A stretch of DNA of 49,843 bases, from positions 1-49,843 of the forward strand of contig NZ_VXKH01000009.1 in the NCBI RefSeq assembly GCF_008693065.1, in the 5' to 3' direction. Source of the DNA: Corynebacterium tuscaniense. GTDB lineage: Bacteria > Actinomycetota > Actinomycetes > Mycobacteriales > Mycobacteriaceae. The translations under genes were made by a program, and so were the position numbers. Positions within the stretch are counted from its first letter, which is position 1. Each line of letters begins with the position of its first letter. The notes under the pieces are model-generated. The model did not search any database, was not told the DNA's origin, and saw only the letters and a list, made by a program, of their open reading frames with translations. Shown piece after piece: positions 17,341 through 25,757 of the stretch.

Positions 17341-17808
17341 CTACTTGTCCACCACGAGGAGCGCGATCATCATAATCACCGCACTCACCCCTGCTGCAAT
17401 CACGCCACCCGTCATGGCGTAATCACCCGGGGCCAAGAAGAGTACCGCGCCGGCAACAGCCAAAACCAACGCCCATGCGATTCCAAGCACGACACCCGCT
17501 GCTCCTCGGCCCTTGTCTTCCACCCACTCGTACTCCGGGTGTCTGTTCTTCTCGGCCTTACGTGCCCGGCGATCAGGCATGTACGACATAGCCACGATGG
17601 TGAGCAACAAACCAAGCGCCCCAACAATCGCAACGATCGTGTTCCCCGCAGCGCCACCGAAAGCTAGAACAGCTGTTGCTAGAACAATTGCACCTCTCTC
17701 CCACGCCTCAAACTTCAAGCGCCGATTCGGGTCTTTCACAGGATCAACAACTGATGGCGTGGACACACGGCGCATGGTTTGGGTGGCGTCATCATAGGGC
17801 GAGTACAC
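17341..17808 (-). CDS. Four-helix membrane protein within the haem island, function unknown
   Basis: 155 residues with four hydrophobic segments in two pairs, joined by a charged loop (PDRRARKAEKNRHPEYEW). I do not recognise the family. The start is GTG at 17808 with GAAAGG 6 bases upstream. It lies between hmuO and htaA, convergent with hmuO (3 bp between stops) and divergent from htaA across 96 bp that hold a DtxR-like box. Iron control of both directions is possible. A direct haem role is not shown. Confidence 0.65.
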   Translation of the reverse strand: MYSPYDDATQTMRRVSTPSVVDPVKDPNRRLKFEAWERGAIVLATAVLAFGGAAGNTIVAIVGALGLLLTIVAMSYMPDRRARKAEKNRHPEYEWVEDKGRGAAGVVLGIAWALVLAVAGAVLFLAPGDYAMTGGVIAAGVSAVIMMIALLVVDK

Positions 17809-17839
17809 AATCAACCTTTCGTTTGATCTTTTCGAAGAT

Positions 17840-17858
17840 TCAAGTTAGCCTACCCCTT
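17840..17858. promoter_or_regulatory. Candidate DtxR iron box between the membrane-protein gene and htaA
   Basis: TCAAGTTAGCCTACCCCTT contains the core GTTAGCCTA and matches about 14 of 19 positions of the DtxR consensus. It lies 46 bases upstream of htaA and 31 bases upstream of the divergent gene at 17808, so it could act on both. Confidence 0.6.
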
Positions 17859-17904
17859 ACACCTAGGCAACTATCCAGGCTCTTTTCACACCCAAAGGAC
17901 GCTC

Positions 17905-19944
17905 ATGTTCAGGAATAAGTTCGTCGCAGTCGCCGCTGCGGCATCTATTGCCACACTTGGTGCTGGCGCTCCAATGGTCGCATTGTCACCATTAGCTCTC
18001 GCCCAGGATCCAGATTCGATGGAGCTGTTTGCCACCCCCACCACTCACCGTGCTGTTGTCGGCGGTGAGATGGATTGGGCTATCAGGGACTCCTTCCGCG
18101 ACTACATCCAAGGAAAGATCGCGAAAGGCAATATCACCTACAACGGCCAACCATTCACCGGATCCCAGCCTTTCAGGTTCAATGCACAAAAAGCAGGCAT
18201 GAGCTCAACCAGTGAAGGTGTGATTCCTTTCAGCGGTGAGGTCCACTTCTACGGCCACGACGGCAAGCTGGACATCAAACTTTCCAACTTCCGCCTGCTC
18301 ATCAAGGGCACCCAAGCTCAAATCATCGTGGATGGCGAAGGCACCAAATTCGTGGACACCACTACTAAGGGTCCCCACACCATGTGGAAAGATGCCCGCC
18401 TCGCCAATATTGAGCTGAGCAATCCGCTCGATTTCACAGCTAGCACGGTCCGTATTTCGGGTCCGACATCATTGAGCCATGACGCACAGGCCATTGATAT
18501 GTTTGGCGGTTTCTATGAGGCGGGTGAAGAGCTGTCACCTGTTGATATCGTGCTAAGGCTTGACGACGAATCTGGCGAAGCACCAGCACTTCCCCTTGAC
18601 ATCCAAGGTTGGGATGGGACCGGAGCAGGCGGGGGCACCTCGAACCAGAGTGGGCGCCCCAAAGAAGGCACCCCTGCAGCCCTCGTGAACGATGTGAACC
18701 AAACGCTCAACGAGATCAACAATCTCATGGTCACCACAAACTCTTTGTTGACCAATGCGGACAAACTGTTTAACCGTAATCCTTCCGGCACTACCAGCAC
18801 GACAACTGGCGGAACACCAGCCCTGGCGAACAGTGCGGCCAATACCAACACCGGTAACAGCAATGCTGGCACCAACAAAGCTGGCGGTGGTGCGGGCACT
18901 GGAGCTGGAACAGGTACGGGCACACTGCCGAAGAGCAATAACACTAACCCAGTCGGTGGGACCGGTGTCTCCCCCACCGCCAGGGCCAACGAAGGTGCCG
19001 CAAACGCGCAGGCGTCCGGTGGTGGATCCAACTCCGGTGAAGTATGCGCAGACGATGGCGCACGCGGAGTGCAGCAAGCAAACGCAGCGTGGGGCATACG
19101 TCAGTCCTTCCGCAACTACATCAAGGGCTCCATTGCTAAGGGCGGCTGGGAGTTGAGCGGTGTCAGCGATGCCAATAACGCATTCCAGTGGACCGGAACT
19201 GCTGGCGCCGTGAACGTGAACAATAAGTCTGGATCGATCCTGTTCCCCGGTGCGATACGTTTCACCGGCCACAGTGGCGTCCTAGACACCCGCTTTTCCA
19301 ATATGGAGATCCAATTCTCCGGTAATTCAGGCCAGCTGGTTCTCAACGCAAAGTCCAATGATGTTGAGGGCAACCCCCATGATTACGGTCGCGTGACCAT
19401 TGCCGACCTGGCTTTTACACAGCTCAACATCAGTGAAAGCTCTGTTCAGGGCCAGGCGACCACCACGTTGACAGCTGCCGGCGCCGAGGCATTTGGGCAG
19501 TTCTATGAGCCAGGCACCGCACTCGATCCGATCTCCTTCACCGCTCAGCTCGGTGGTGCACCGAACTGTGTTTCCGGCCAAGGCGAAGCCAATTCCGGTG
19601 CAGGCACTGGCCAGGGCGGCAGTGCAAGCCAGGCGGCCGCACTTCGCTCCTCAGGCGGTGGAACAAGTGCCGCAACCAGCAAAGTTTCCGGTGGTGGAGC
19701 ATCGGGGGGTACCAACGCTTCTGGTCCAGGCGCTTCGGCCGACGGTGGCTCTGTTTTTGACGAACAAGATGGTGTGGACAGCACATCGAAGTCGAAGAGC
19801 CTTGGGGAGAACCAGTTCCAGATCAAGTCCGCTGGTGAAGATGGCGTGGCCTGGGACGATAGCTCGGTTGCACAAATGCTCCTTATCCTCGCTTCCTTTG
19901 TCACCTCCGGTGGCGCACTCACCCGCTTCGTTCTGAAGAACTAG
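17905..19944 (+). CDS. htaA: Surface haem-binding protein HtaA with two HtaA (CR) domains
   Basis: 679 residues. Residues 1-33 form a signal peptide ending ALA-Q. CR1 starts at WAIRDSFRDYIQG (59-70) and CR2 at WGIRQSFRNYIKG (396-408). Each has the conserved Tyr (67; 405) and, 51 residues later, a His in a YGHDG/TGHSG turn (118; 456), the pair reported to bind haem in this family. A Gly/Asn/Thr/Ser-rich linker (about 275-385) and a Ser/Gly stalk (about 560-640) flank CR2. A C-terminal hydrophobic helix with RFVLKN anchors it in the membrane. It takes haem from haemoglobin and passes it on to HmuT. A DtxR-like box lies upstream, and it heads the hmu operon. Confidence 0.92.
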   Translation: MFRNKFVAVAAAASIATLGAGAPMVALSPLALAQDPDSMELFATPTTHRAVVGGEMDWAIRDSFRDYIQGKIAKGNITYNGQPFTGSQPFRFNAQKAGMSSTSEGVIPFSGEVHFYGHDGKLDIKLSNFRLLIKGTQAQIIVDGEGTKFVDTTTKGPHTMWKDARLANIELSNPLDFTASTVRISGPTSLSHDAQAIDMFGGFYEAGEELSPVDIVLRLDDESGEAPALPLDIQGWDGTGAGGGTSNQSGRPKEGTPAALVNDVNQTLNEINNLMVTTNSLLTNADKLFNRNPSGTTSTTTGGTPALANSAANTNTGNSNAGTNKAGGGAGTGAGTGTGTLPKSNNTNPVGGTGVSPTARANEGAANAQASGGGSNSGEVCADDGARGVQQANAAWGIRQSFRNYIKGSIAKGGWELSGVSDANNAFQWTGTAGAVNVNNKSGSILFPGAIRFTGHSGVLDTRFSNMEIQFSGNSGQLVLNAKSNDVEGNPHDYGRVTIADLAFTQLNISESSVQGQATTTLTAAGAEAFGQFYEPGTALDPISFTAQLGGAPNCVSGQGEANSGAGTGQGGSASQAAALRSSGGGTSAATSKVSGGGASGGTNASGPGASADGGSVFDEQDGVDSTSKSKSLGENQFQIKSAGEDGVAWDDSSVAQMLLILASFVTSGGALTRFVLKN

Positions 19945-19996
19945 AAGCTTTGTCCGTTGGAAGTTGACCTGTTAGAACACGTTGGAAAGATCTGAA

Positions 19997-21061
19997 ATGA
20001 AAAGAACACTCATTGGCCTCGCCATGGCTACGTCCCTCGCCTTTGTCTCCGGATGCTCGTCTTGGGATAGCCCGACCCAGTCCCAAACTGAAGAGCTGGC
20101 TGATTCTCTTAGCGGAACACAAGATCCACACCAGATGCAAGGTGTCGCACACGTTGAAGCTCTAAGTGAGGTCGAACCTGTCATCACAGACCCGAAGCCT
20201 GCTCTACCAGTCGAACTGACAGATGCTGATGGCTATGAAGTGTCGGTAACGGACACCTCTCGTATTTTGGCGCTCGACATTTACGGCACATACACGAAGA
20301 TCCTGCGCGGTTTGGGCCTTACGGACAATATTGTCGGTCGCACGGTGTCGTCGACTGAGAAGTCACTCGAGCACCTGCCCAAAGTGTCACAAGATGGCCA
20401 TACGCTGAACGCCGAAGCTGTCCTGAACCTGAAGCCCTCGCTCGTCATTGTGGATCACTCTATTGGGCCAGAAGAAGCCATTGACCAGATTCGCAATGCT
20501 GGTGTCACTGTTGTGGTGATGGATCCGAAGCGTCAGATGGATTCGATTGGCCAGGACATCCGCGATGTTTCAGCGGTGGTTGGTCTTCCCAAGGCTGGTG
20601 AAGACTTAGCTAGCCGCACCGAGAAGGAACTCGACGAGGCACTCACTGCCATCAAGAAGGTTGCCCCGGATGTCCCGTTGCGTATGTCGTTCCTGTACGC
20701 ACGTGGCAACGGCGGGATCTTCTACCTGCTCGGTCAAGAGTCCCATACCCAAGACCTCATTGAAGCTCTGGGCGGCGTGGATGCAAACAGTGAAAACGGC
20801 ATTGGCAGTCCCGTCCCGGCCAGTCCTGAGGCATTGGCTGAAGTAAACCCTGAACTGTTTGTCATGATGACAAATGGCCTTGGCTCCACGGGCGACGTTG
20901 AGGGTCTGCTTGCACGCCCAGGTGTGGCACAAACCGATGCCGGTAAGAACCGACGCATCCTCGCTCTACCGGATGGAGACTCGCTCGCATATGGTCCACA
21001 GACTCCTGAGATGTTGCTGCGCGCTGCGCACGCTCTCTACGGTGGGTCTGGCGAGAACTGA
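19997..21061 (+). CDS. hmuT: Haem-binding lipoprotein HmuT (ABC substrate-binding protein)
   Basis: A 354-residue periplasmic-binding protein. The lipobox VSGC puts the lipidated cysteine at residue 20. Its two lobes are of the FhuD/BtuF type. His135 (DGHTLNAE) and Tyr234 in LYARG lie 99 residues apart, as do the axial haem ligands His141 and Tyr240 of C. glutamicum HmuT as I recall them; Arg236 would match the Arg that hydrogen-bonds the tyrosine. The ATG at 19997 has GGAAAGA upstream; an in-frame TTG at 19982 is less likely. Its TGA overlaps the hmuU ATG by one base. Confidence 0.93.
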   Translation: MKRTLIGLAMATSLAFVSGCSSWDSPTQSQTEELADSLSGTQDPHQMQGVAHVEALSEVEPVITDPKPALPVELTDADGYEVSVTDTSRILALDIYGTYTKILRGLGLTDNIVGRTVSSTEKSLEHLPKVSQDGHTLNAEAVLNLKPSLVIVDHSIGPEEAIDQIRNAGVTVVVMDPKRQMDSIGQDIRDVSAVVGLPKAGEDLASRTEKELDEALTAIKKVAPDVPLRMSFLYARGNGGIFYLLGQESHTQDLIEALGGVDANSENGIGSPVPASPEALAEVNPELFVMMTNGLGSTGDVEGLLARPGVAQTDAGKNRRILALPDGDSLAYGPQTPEMLLRAAHALYGGSGEN

Positions 21062-22125
21062 TGGCAGAACCCACCCACTCTGTCACTTTTCGTAAGCGAC
21101 GCAGGCGACGCATCACGTTGTTTTGCACCATGATCGTGCTGCTCACCGTCGCCTGCGTGTACTCCGTCATGGTTGGCCAGTATCAGCTTGCGCTCAAGGA
21201 TCTATGGCCGATCCTGAAAGCAGGCCCACTGGTCGCAACCGACCTCGATTCATCGGTGATTTGGCAGATCCGTCTACCACGCCTCGTGCTGGGTTTATTT
21301 GTCGGCGCCGCGCTCGGCTTAGGTGGTGCGTTGATGCAGGCGGTGTTCTCTAACCCTTTGGCAGAACCCTCCATCATCGGTGTAACAACCGGTGCAGGTG
21401 TGGGCGCAGCATTCGCGATTGTTTTTGGTGCCAGCCTTTTCGGCTCAAGCCTATTAGGCGCCTGGGCTGTTCCGGCCTGTGCATTTGTCGCTGGTGTTTT
21501 GACTACGATGCTTGTCTACCAACTTTCCCGCACGGCTGGCAAAGTTCAGGTGATCAACCTCGTCCTGGTGGGCATTGCTGCGAATGCTCTCGCTGGTGCC
21601 TCGATTTCTATTCTGGTGTTCCTTGCACCGACTACAGCCCGCGAGGAGATTATCTTCTGGCAAATGGGCACGCTAGCCGGTGCCAGCTGGGAGCACACCG
21701 GCATCGTGGCGGTCTTGGTGTCAACCGCTACTTTTGCTGCCATGTTCCTTGGCCGGAAGCTCGATCTTCTTGCATTGGGCGATACAGCGGCCTCACACAT
21801 TGGCCTGAATGTTCAACGTTTGCGCATCGTTGCAATTACGTTGTCCACGCTCATGACGGCTGCGGCTGTGTCATTTGCCGGCATCATCACCTTTGTTGGC
21901 TTGATTATTCCTCACATTGTGCGCACGGTGGCTGGCCCATCAAACCGAGTTTTGTTGCCAGCTTCCGCTCTCGGTGGCGCATTGCTCATTGGTGCGTCAG
22001 ACATTCTCGCGCGAACGCTTATCCCGTACGCGGATCTCCCCATCGGTATTTTCACCGCACTCATTGGCGGGCCGACGTTCTTCGTTCTGCTGCGGCAGAT
22101 GTTTCGGAAGCGTAGGACACTATGA
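21061..22125 (+). CDS. hmuU: Haem ABC transporter permease HmuU
   Basis: A 354-residue FecCD-family permease with about ten membrane helices. The segment IRLPRLVLGLFVGAALGLGGALMQAVFSNPLAEPSIIGV is the family signature, and GIITFVGLIIPHIVR is the coupling-helix region that meets the ATPase. It carries haem from HmuT across the membrane. The ATG overlaps the hmuT stop, and its own stop overlaps the hmuV ATG (ATGA), so the three are translationally coupled. Confidence 0.93.
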   Translation: MAEPTHSVTFRKRRRRRITLFCTMIVLLTVACVYSVMVGQYQLALKDLWPILKAGPLVATDLDSSVIWQIRLPRLVLGLFVGAALGLGGALMQAVFSNPLAEPSIIGVTTGAGVGAAFAIVFGASLFGSSLLGAWAVPACAFVAGVLTTMLVYQLSRTAGKVQVINLVLVGIAANALAGASISILVFLAPTTAREEIIFWQMGTLAGASWEHTGIVAVLVSTATFAAMFLGRKLDLLALGDTAASHIGLNVQRLRIVAITLSTLMTAAAVSFAGIITFVGLIIPHIVRTVAGPSNRVLLPASALGGALLIGASDILARTLIPYADLPIGIFTALIGGPTFFVLLRQMFRKRRTL

Positions 22126-22922
22126 CGGTTGAAGCACACAACATCACGGTCATCAAAAACGGCAACCGGATCCTCGAGGATGTGTCGTTCACTGCCCCAC
22201 CAGGAAAAGTGACCGCACTGATCGGACCCAACGGCGCTGGCAAATCTACCTTGTTAGCTGCTCTTTCCGGCGACGAAAAACCCCACACCGGATTAGTAGA
22301 CCTTGGTGGCGTAGATGTGCTCACTGCTACTCCCCTTGAACTGGCACGAACGCGCTCCGTCATGCTGCAGGACATTTCAGTCGCCTTTTCCTTCCTCGTA
22401 CGAGACGTTGTGGAGATGGGCCGTAGTCCATGGAGTAAAACCAGCACGCCTGAGCACGATGATGCGATCATTGATGCCGCGCTCGAGGCCACTGGAGTCA
22501 TTCATTTGCAGGACAGGGACATAACCACCCTTTCCGGCGGTGAGCGTGCCCGCGTGGCGCTTTCACGAATTCTCGCGCAACAAACCCCTATCGTCTTCCT
22601 CGACGAGCCCACGGCTGCCATGGACATTCGCTTCCAGGAACGCACTATGGGCACGGTACGTCGCCTCGCGGAAGCTGGCCGTACGGTCGTTGTGGTTCTT
22701 CATAATCTTCAGGCAGCTGCGACGTACTGCGACAACGTCGTGTGTTTAAGTCGTGGCAAAGTCGCGGCCGCTGGCACGGTTGAGGAGGTCTACACTGACG
22801 AGATTCTCTCCCGTGTTTATGAGTGGCCGATCCGCGTTGAAAAGACTTCCACCGGACTTTTCGTTCATCCTGAACCCGAGAAGTGGGAGGGAGGCTCCCT
22901 CCTCTTCACCCCTTCAACCTAA
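22122..22922 (+). CDS. hmuV: Haem ABC transporter ATPase HmuV
   Basis: A 266-residue ABC ATPase powering HmuU. Walker A is GPNGAGKS (35-42), the signature is LSGGERARVALS, Walker B is IVFLDEPTAAMD, and the switch His lies in VVVLHNLQAAA. It is the last gene of the hmuTUV unit; htaB follows after a short gap with an inverted repeat. All catalytic motifs are intact. Confidence 0.94.
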   Translation: MTVEAHNITVIKNGNRILEDVSFTAPPGKVTALIGPNGAGKSTLLAALSGDEKPHTGLVDLGGVDVLTATPLELARTRSVMLQDISVAFSFLVRDVVEMGRSPWSKTSTPEHDDAIIDAALEATGVIHLQDRDITTLSGGERARVALSRILAQQTPIVFLDEPTAAMDIRFQERTMGTVRRLAEAGRTVVVVLHNLQAAATYCDNVVCLSRGKVAAAGTVEEVYTDEILSRVYEWPIRVEKTSTGLFVHPEPEKWEGGSLLFTPST

Positions 22923-22944
22923 AGAATGTCATCCAAAGGTTGTA

Positions 22945-22966
22945 TTTAGGGCGAGATGACCCTAAA
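22945..22966. promoter_or_regulatory. Inverted repeat before htaB, iron-box-like but off-register
   Basis: TTTAGGG and CCCTAAA are perfect 7-base arms around an 8-base spacer. The TTAGG/CCTAA ends recall DtxR half-sites, but they lie one base too far apart for the 19-bp box. It could be a weak DtxR site, another operator, or an RNA hairpin in the hmuV-htaB gap. Confidence 0.4.
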
Positions 22967-22967
22967 C

Positions 22968-22996
22968 TCTGAGAGGTTCCTAATGATGCTCTCAGA
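22968..22996 (+). promoter_or_regulatory. Hairpin around the htaB translation start
   Basis: TCTGAGAG (22968-22975) and CTCTCAGA (22989-22996) are perfect 8-base complements with a 13-base loop. The hairpin covers a GAGAGG site, the ATGs at 22983 and 22986, and the first bases of the AGAAAGG site used by the ATG at 23007. It may set htaB translation relative to hmuTUV. Confidence 0.45.
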
Positions 22997-23006
22997 AAGG
23001 ATGCTC

Positions 23007-23876
23007 ATGCGTCTCGCAAGCACTTCTCTCACCGCAGTGGCAACAGCCACCGCACTCGCAGCCACGTCCACCCTCACCCCATTCGCATCCGCAGAAGAAT
23101 CGCAGCCGGCCCCGTCCGTGCAATCTGGATATGTCACGTGGTCAATCAAGGACTCATTCCTGCGGTACATCCAGGGCCCAATCGCCAAAGGCACCGTTGA
23201 TGCCACTGACGGGCTGGAAACCGTCAAGGACGGCAAAGGCAAGATCACTAACCTAAAGTTCCCTGTCGATACCAAGAACACGTCCATCAATGCTGCTGGT
23301 GTAGGCACTATTGACCTCGACGGTGCTGTTCACTTCCTTGGGCACAAGGGACATGGCCCCGAAGGTGGCTACGGCCTCGACGTCGCACTGTCAGATTTCA
23401 AGGTCAAGGTGACCGAGAAAGAAGCAATCGTCACCGTAGATTACCTCAGCAAGGGTTCGAATCCAGACGGAGAGCCGCTGGAGGACCGTAAGGGCAACGA
23501 CGTCGAGTTTGCTAAGTTGCCACTCACCACACCGATCAAACCTGCTGCGAACCAGTCGGTCACTTCAACCTCAGAAAAGGGACGACTTCTCCAAGGCGGA
23601 TTAGACGCGTTTATTTTCTACGAGGAGTCCAAAGCTGACACTTCCGCAGCCGATTTCAACATTAAGTTCGGTGGACCAGTCAAGCCTGAGGAGCCGAACA
23701 ACCCTGAGCAGCCGGGCACGCCGGATAACCCGACCAACCCGGATAAGCCAAGCAACCCGAATGAGCCGAACGGCAGCAGCCTGAGCACCGGCGGCATCAT
23801 CGGCATCATCGTTGCTCTGCTGGCTCTGATCGGTGGTGGCGCGTTCTTAGCTCACCAGGCTGGTTTCCTGAAGTAA
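23007..23876 (+). CDS. htaB: Membrane-anchored haem-binding protein HtaB (one HtaA domain)
   Basis: About 289 residues: signal peptide, one HtaA domain starting WSIKDSFLRYIQGPIAKG with the conserved Tyr, and the FLGHKGHG turn with the conserved His. A Pro/Asn/Glu-rich stalk (NPEQPGTPDNPTNPDKP) leads to a C-terminal membrane helix. It is thought to take haem from HtaA and pass it to HmuT. The start is uncertain: the ATG at 23007 has a perfect AGAAAGG six bases upstream, while the ATG at 22983 has GAGAGG and adds eight residues. A small hairpin spans both sites. Confidence 0.88.
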   Translation: MRLASTSLTAVATATALAATSTLTPFASAEESQPAPSVQSGYVTWSIKDSFLRYIQGPIAKGTVDATDGLETVKDGKGKITNLKFPVDTKNTSINAAGVGTIDLDGAVHFLGHKGHGPEGGYGLDVALSDFKVKVTEKEAIVTVDYLSKGSNPDGEPLEDRKGNDVEFAKLPLTTPIKPAANQSVTSTSEKGRLLQGGLDAFIFYEESKADTSAADFNIKFGGPVKPEEPNNPEQPGTPDNPTNPDKPSNPNEPNGSSLSTGGIIGIIVALLALIGGGAFLAHQAGFLK

Positions 23877-23924
23877 TCCCCCTCCTGGCCCACTTGAAGC
23901 CAACGTTCAATAGGATAGAACGCT

Positions 23925-24257
23925 ATGAAGAAGCACCGTCACCTGTTTTCTACAACCACGATCGCTGCAGCCACCGCTGTGGCCTTGGCAACAGGCGCTG
24001 TTTCAGCTCCGGTCGCTACCGCGGAGACACAGTCGTCGTCCGACGCTGCGGGTGACTCGGAGAAGAGCAGCTTCCAGGATCTGAAGTCTTTAGATCTTTC
24101 CTCGACTGGTGATGGTTCCCCGATGCAGAAAGCAACGCACGGGCTCACACTCATCCTCGCCATTGGTGGTGTGGGCCTGGTGCTCGTTGCACTGTTCAAG
24201 GGTCTCGGCGAGATCTTGGCGCCTCACATGCCCAAGATTGAGCTGCCAGCACGTTAA
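23925..24257 (+). CDS. htaC: HtaC-like small membrane protein
   Basis: 110 residues: signal peptide to about residue 33 (ATA-ET), a Ser/Asp-rich middle, and a hydrophobic helix LTLILAIGGVGLVLVALF before a short tail. In C. diphtheriae a gene of this size and place, htaC, follows htaB; its role is unclear. There is no HtaA domain, so it may stabilise the other anchored proteins. AGGATAG precedes the ATG at 23925. The symbol rests on position and layout rather than on motifs. Confidence 0.72.
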   Translation: MKKHRHLFSTTTIAAATAVALATGAVSAPVATAETQSSSDAAGDSEKSSFQDLKSLDLSSTGDGSPMQKATHGLTLILAIGGVGLVLVALFKGLGEILAPHMPKIELPAR

Positions 24258-24266
24258 GCCCACCCA

Positions 24267-24836
24267 ATGGTCGATTTCTCCGCATCAGCTCACATCGTCG
24301 CCCCACAGTTGCTCGGCTGCTATGTCACCCACCGTGGTGTGACTATTCGGCTGACGGAAGTGGAAGCGTACCTGGGCGCGGAGGACCCAGCAGCGCACAC
24401 ATATAACGGTAAAACCGCCCGCAATGCAGCTATGTTTGGCCCGCCCGGGCGGTTTTATGTCTATTTGTCCTATGGCATCCACTTCAATGGCAACATCGTG
24501 TGCGCCCCTGAAGGTACCGGCCAGGGCTGCCTCATGCGGGGTGGAGAGGTGGTGGAGGGTATAGAGCTTGCCAGGGAACGCAGACAAGCGAAAAACCGCA
24601 AGCCTATTGTCGACGAAAATTTGGCGCGCGGACCTGGCAATTTAGGGCGCGCACTGGGCTTGGATCTCGCAGATAACGGCACCGAAGTGCAGCTGACCTT
24701 GCGCGAAGATGAACCCGAATGGGTGGCGGGGCCGCGCATCGGGATCAGTAAAAACGTGGATGCGCCTTACCGTTTCTGGATCCCGGGTGACAAAACTGTC
24801 AGCACACCGCGCGGCTACCCGAAAAAGAAAGCTTAA
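24267..24836 (+). CDS. mpg: DNA-3-methyladenine glycosylase, AAG/Mpg family
   Basis: A 189-residue base-excision enzyme removing alkylated purines and hypoxanthine. EVEAYLG (31-37) matches human ETEAYLG: Glu33 is the catalytic acid and Tyr35 a stacking residue; His44 matches human His136. MFGPPGRFYVYLSYGIHFNGNIV is the conserved second block and RGPGNL the third. It begins 9 bp after htaC, so it may be read through from the haem operon. Its stop overlaps the convergent ppk2 stop by 4 bp. Confidence 0.92.
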   Translation: MVDFSASAHIVAPQLLGCYVTHRGVTIRLTEVEAYLGAEDPAAHTYNGKTARNAAMFGPPGRFYVYLSYGIHFNGNIVCAPEGTGQGCLMRGGEVVEGIELARERRQAKNRKPIVDENLARGPGNLGRALGLDLADNGTEVQLTLREDEPEWVAGPRIGISKNVDAPYRFWIPGDKTVSTPRGYPKKKA

Positions 24837-25684
24837 GCGTCTTTCTTCTTTTTCTTCCCACGCTCCAGCTTGGAAGCCACATCCGGCACGTAGCGGAACT
24901 CATCGCGTGGCGGACGCTCATAATCCACCGAGGTGGGGCGCTCGGGAATCTCCGGCAGGTCCGGTTCAAGATGCTCGTACGGAATGGTGGACAGCAGGTG
25001 CGAGATCACGTTGATGCGTGAACGCTTCTTGTCCTCCGACTCGACCGTGTACCAGGGCGCGGCCGGAATGTCGGTGTGGATGAACATCTCATCCTTCGCG
25101 CGGGAGTAATCCTCCCACTTCGTAATGGACTCCAGATCCATCGGCGAGAGCTTCCACTGACGCAGCGGATCATTGTGACGGGACTTGAAGCGTGCGTACT
25201 GCTCCTCATCAGAGACGGAGAACCAGTACTTGCGCAGAAGGATCCCATCCTCCACTAGCAGGCGCTCAAAGATCGGCGCCTGGTGCAGGAAGCGGCGGTA
25301 CTCCTGCGAGGTGCAAAAGCCCATCACACGCTCAACACCAGCGCGGTTGTACCAGGAGCGGTCAAAGATGACAATCTCACCGGCAGCCGGCAACTTTTCA
25401 ATGTAGCGCTGGAAGTACCACTGGGTCTGCTCACGCTCCGTCGGCTTCGGCAGAGCCTCGATGCGACACACGCGCGGGTTGAGGTACTGCGTGATGCGCT
25501 TGATGGCGGACCCCTTACCAGCAGCATCGCGGCCTTCCATCACAACGACGATGCGAGCGCCGGTGGCTACAACCCACTGCTGCATCTTCACCAACTCAGC
25601 CTGGAGGCGGAGCAGCTCCTTTTCATAGGCTTTCTTGGATAGCTTCGGGGGCTTGCTTGCGGTCTCAGGCTTATTGGAAGTCAT
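24833..25684 (-). CDS. ppk2: Polyphosphate kinase 2
   Basis: A 283-residue PPK2 that exchanges phosphate between polyphosphate and nucleotides. Walker A is GRDAAGKGSA (51-60), followed by the DRSWYNRAGVE lid/Walker B segment and the FKSRHNDPLRQWKLSPMD region of the single-domain class. The C-terminus is Lys-rich. The ATG at 25684 has AGGGA close upstream; a start 8 codons earlier is possible. Whether it favours GDP or ADP cannot be told from sequence. It lies downstream of the ceramidase gene in the same orientation. Confidence 0.9.
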   Translation of the reverse strand: MTSNKPETASKPPKLSKKAYEKELLRLQAELVKMQQWVVATGARIVVVMEGRDAAGKGSAIKRITQYLNPRVCRIEALPKPTEREQTQWYFQRYIEKLPAAGEIVIFDRSWYNRAGVERVMGFCTSQEYRRFLHQAPIFERLLVEDGILLRKYWFSVSDEEQYARFKSRHNDPLRQWKLSPMDLESITKWEDYSRAKDEMFIHTDIPAAPWYTVESEDKKRSRINVISHLLSTIPYEHLEPDLPEIPERPTSVDYERPPRDEFRYVPDVASKLERGKKKKKDA

Positions 25685-25736
25685 ATCCCTAACGGTAGTC
25701 CCCACCACAATCTTCCCGGTGAAGTGGTCACCTTTT

Positions 25737-25757
25737 GCGCTCGGCTAGCCCGAGCGC
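25737..25757. repeat. GC-rich perfect hairpin at the ceramidase stop codon
   Basis: GCGCTCGG and CCGAGCGC are perfect 8-base arms around a 5-base loop, touching the ceramidase stop codon. On the minus strand it is followed by AAAAGG rather than a T-run, so it is not a standard intrinsic terminator, though it may protect an mRNA end. Confidence 0.45.

Noticed and set aside
18513-19272. Long minus-strand frames inside htaA
   Set aside because: They are low-complexity mirrors of the Gly/Ser/Thr-rich HtaA linker; htaA itself has clear domains.
22946-22965. DtxR box before htaB
   Set aside because: The half-sites TTAGG and CCTAA are one base too far apart for the 19-bp box, so it is kept only as an inverted repeat.
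25737-25757. Ceramidase-stop hairpin as an intrinsic terminator
   Set aside because: The stem is strong but is not followed by a T-run on either strand, so it is listed only as a hairpin.
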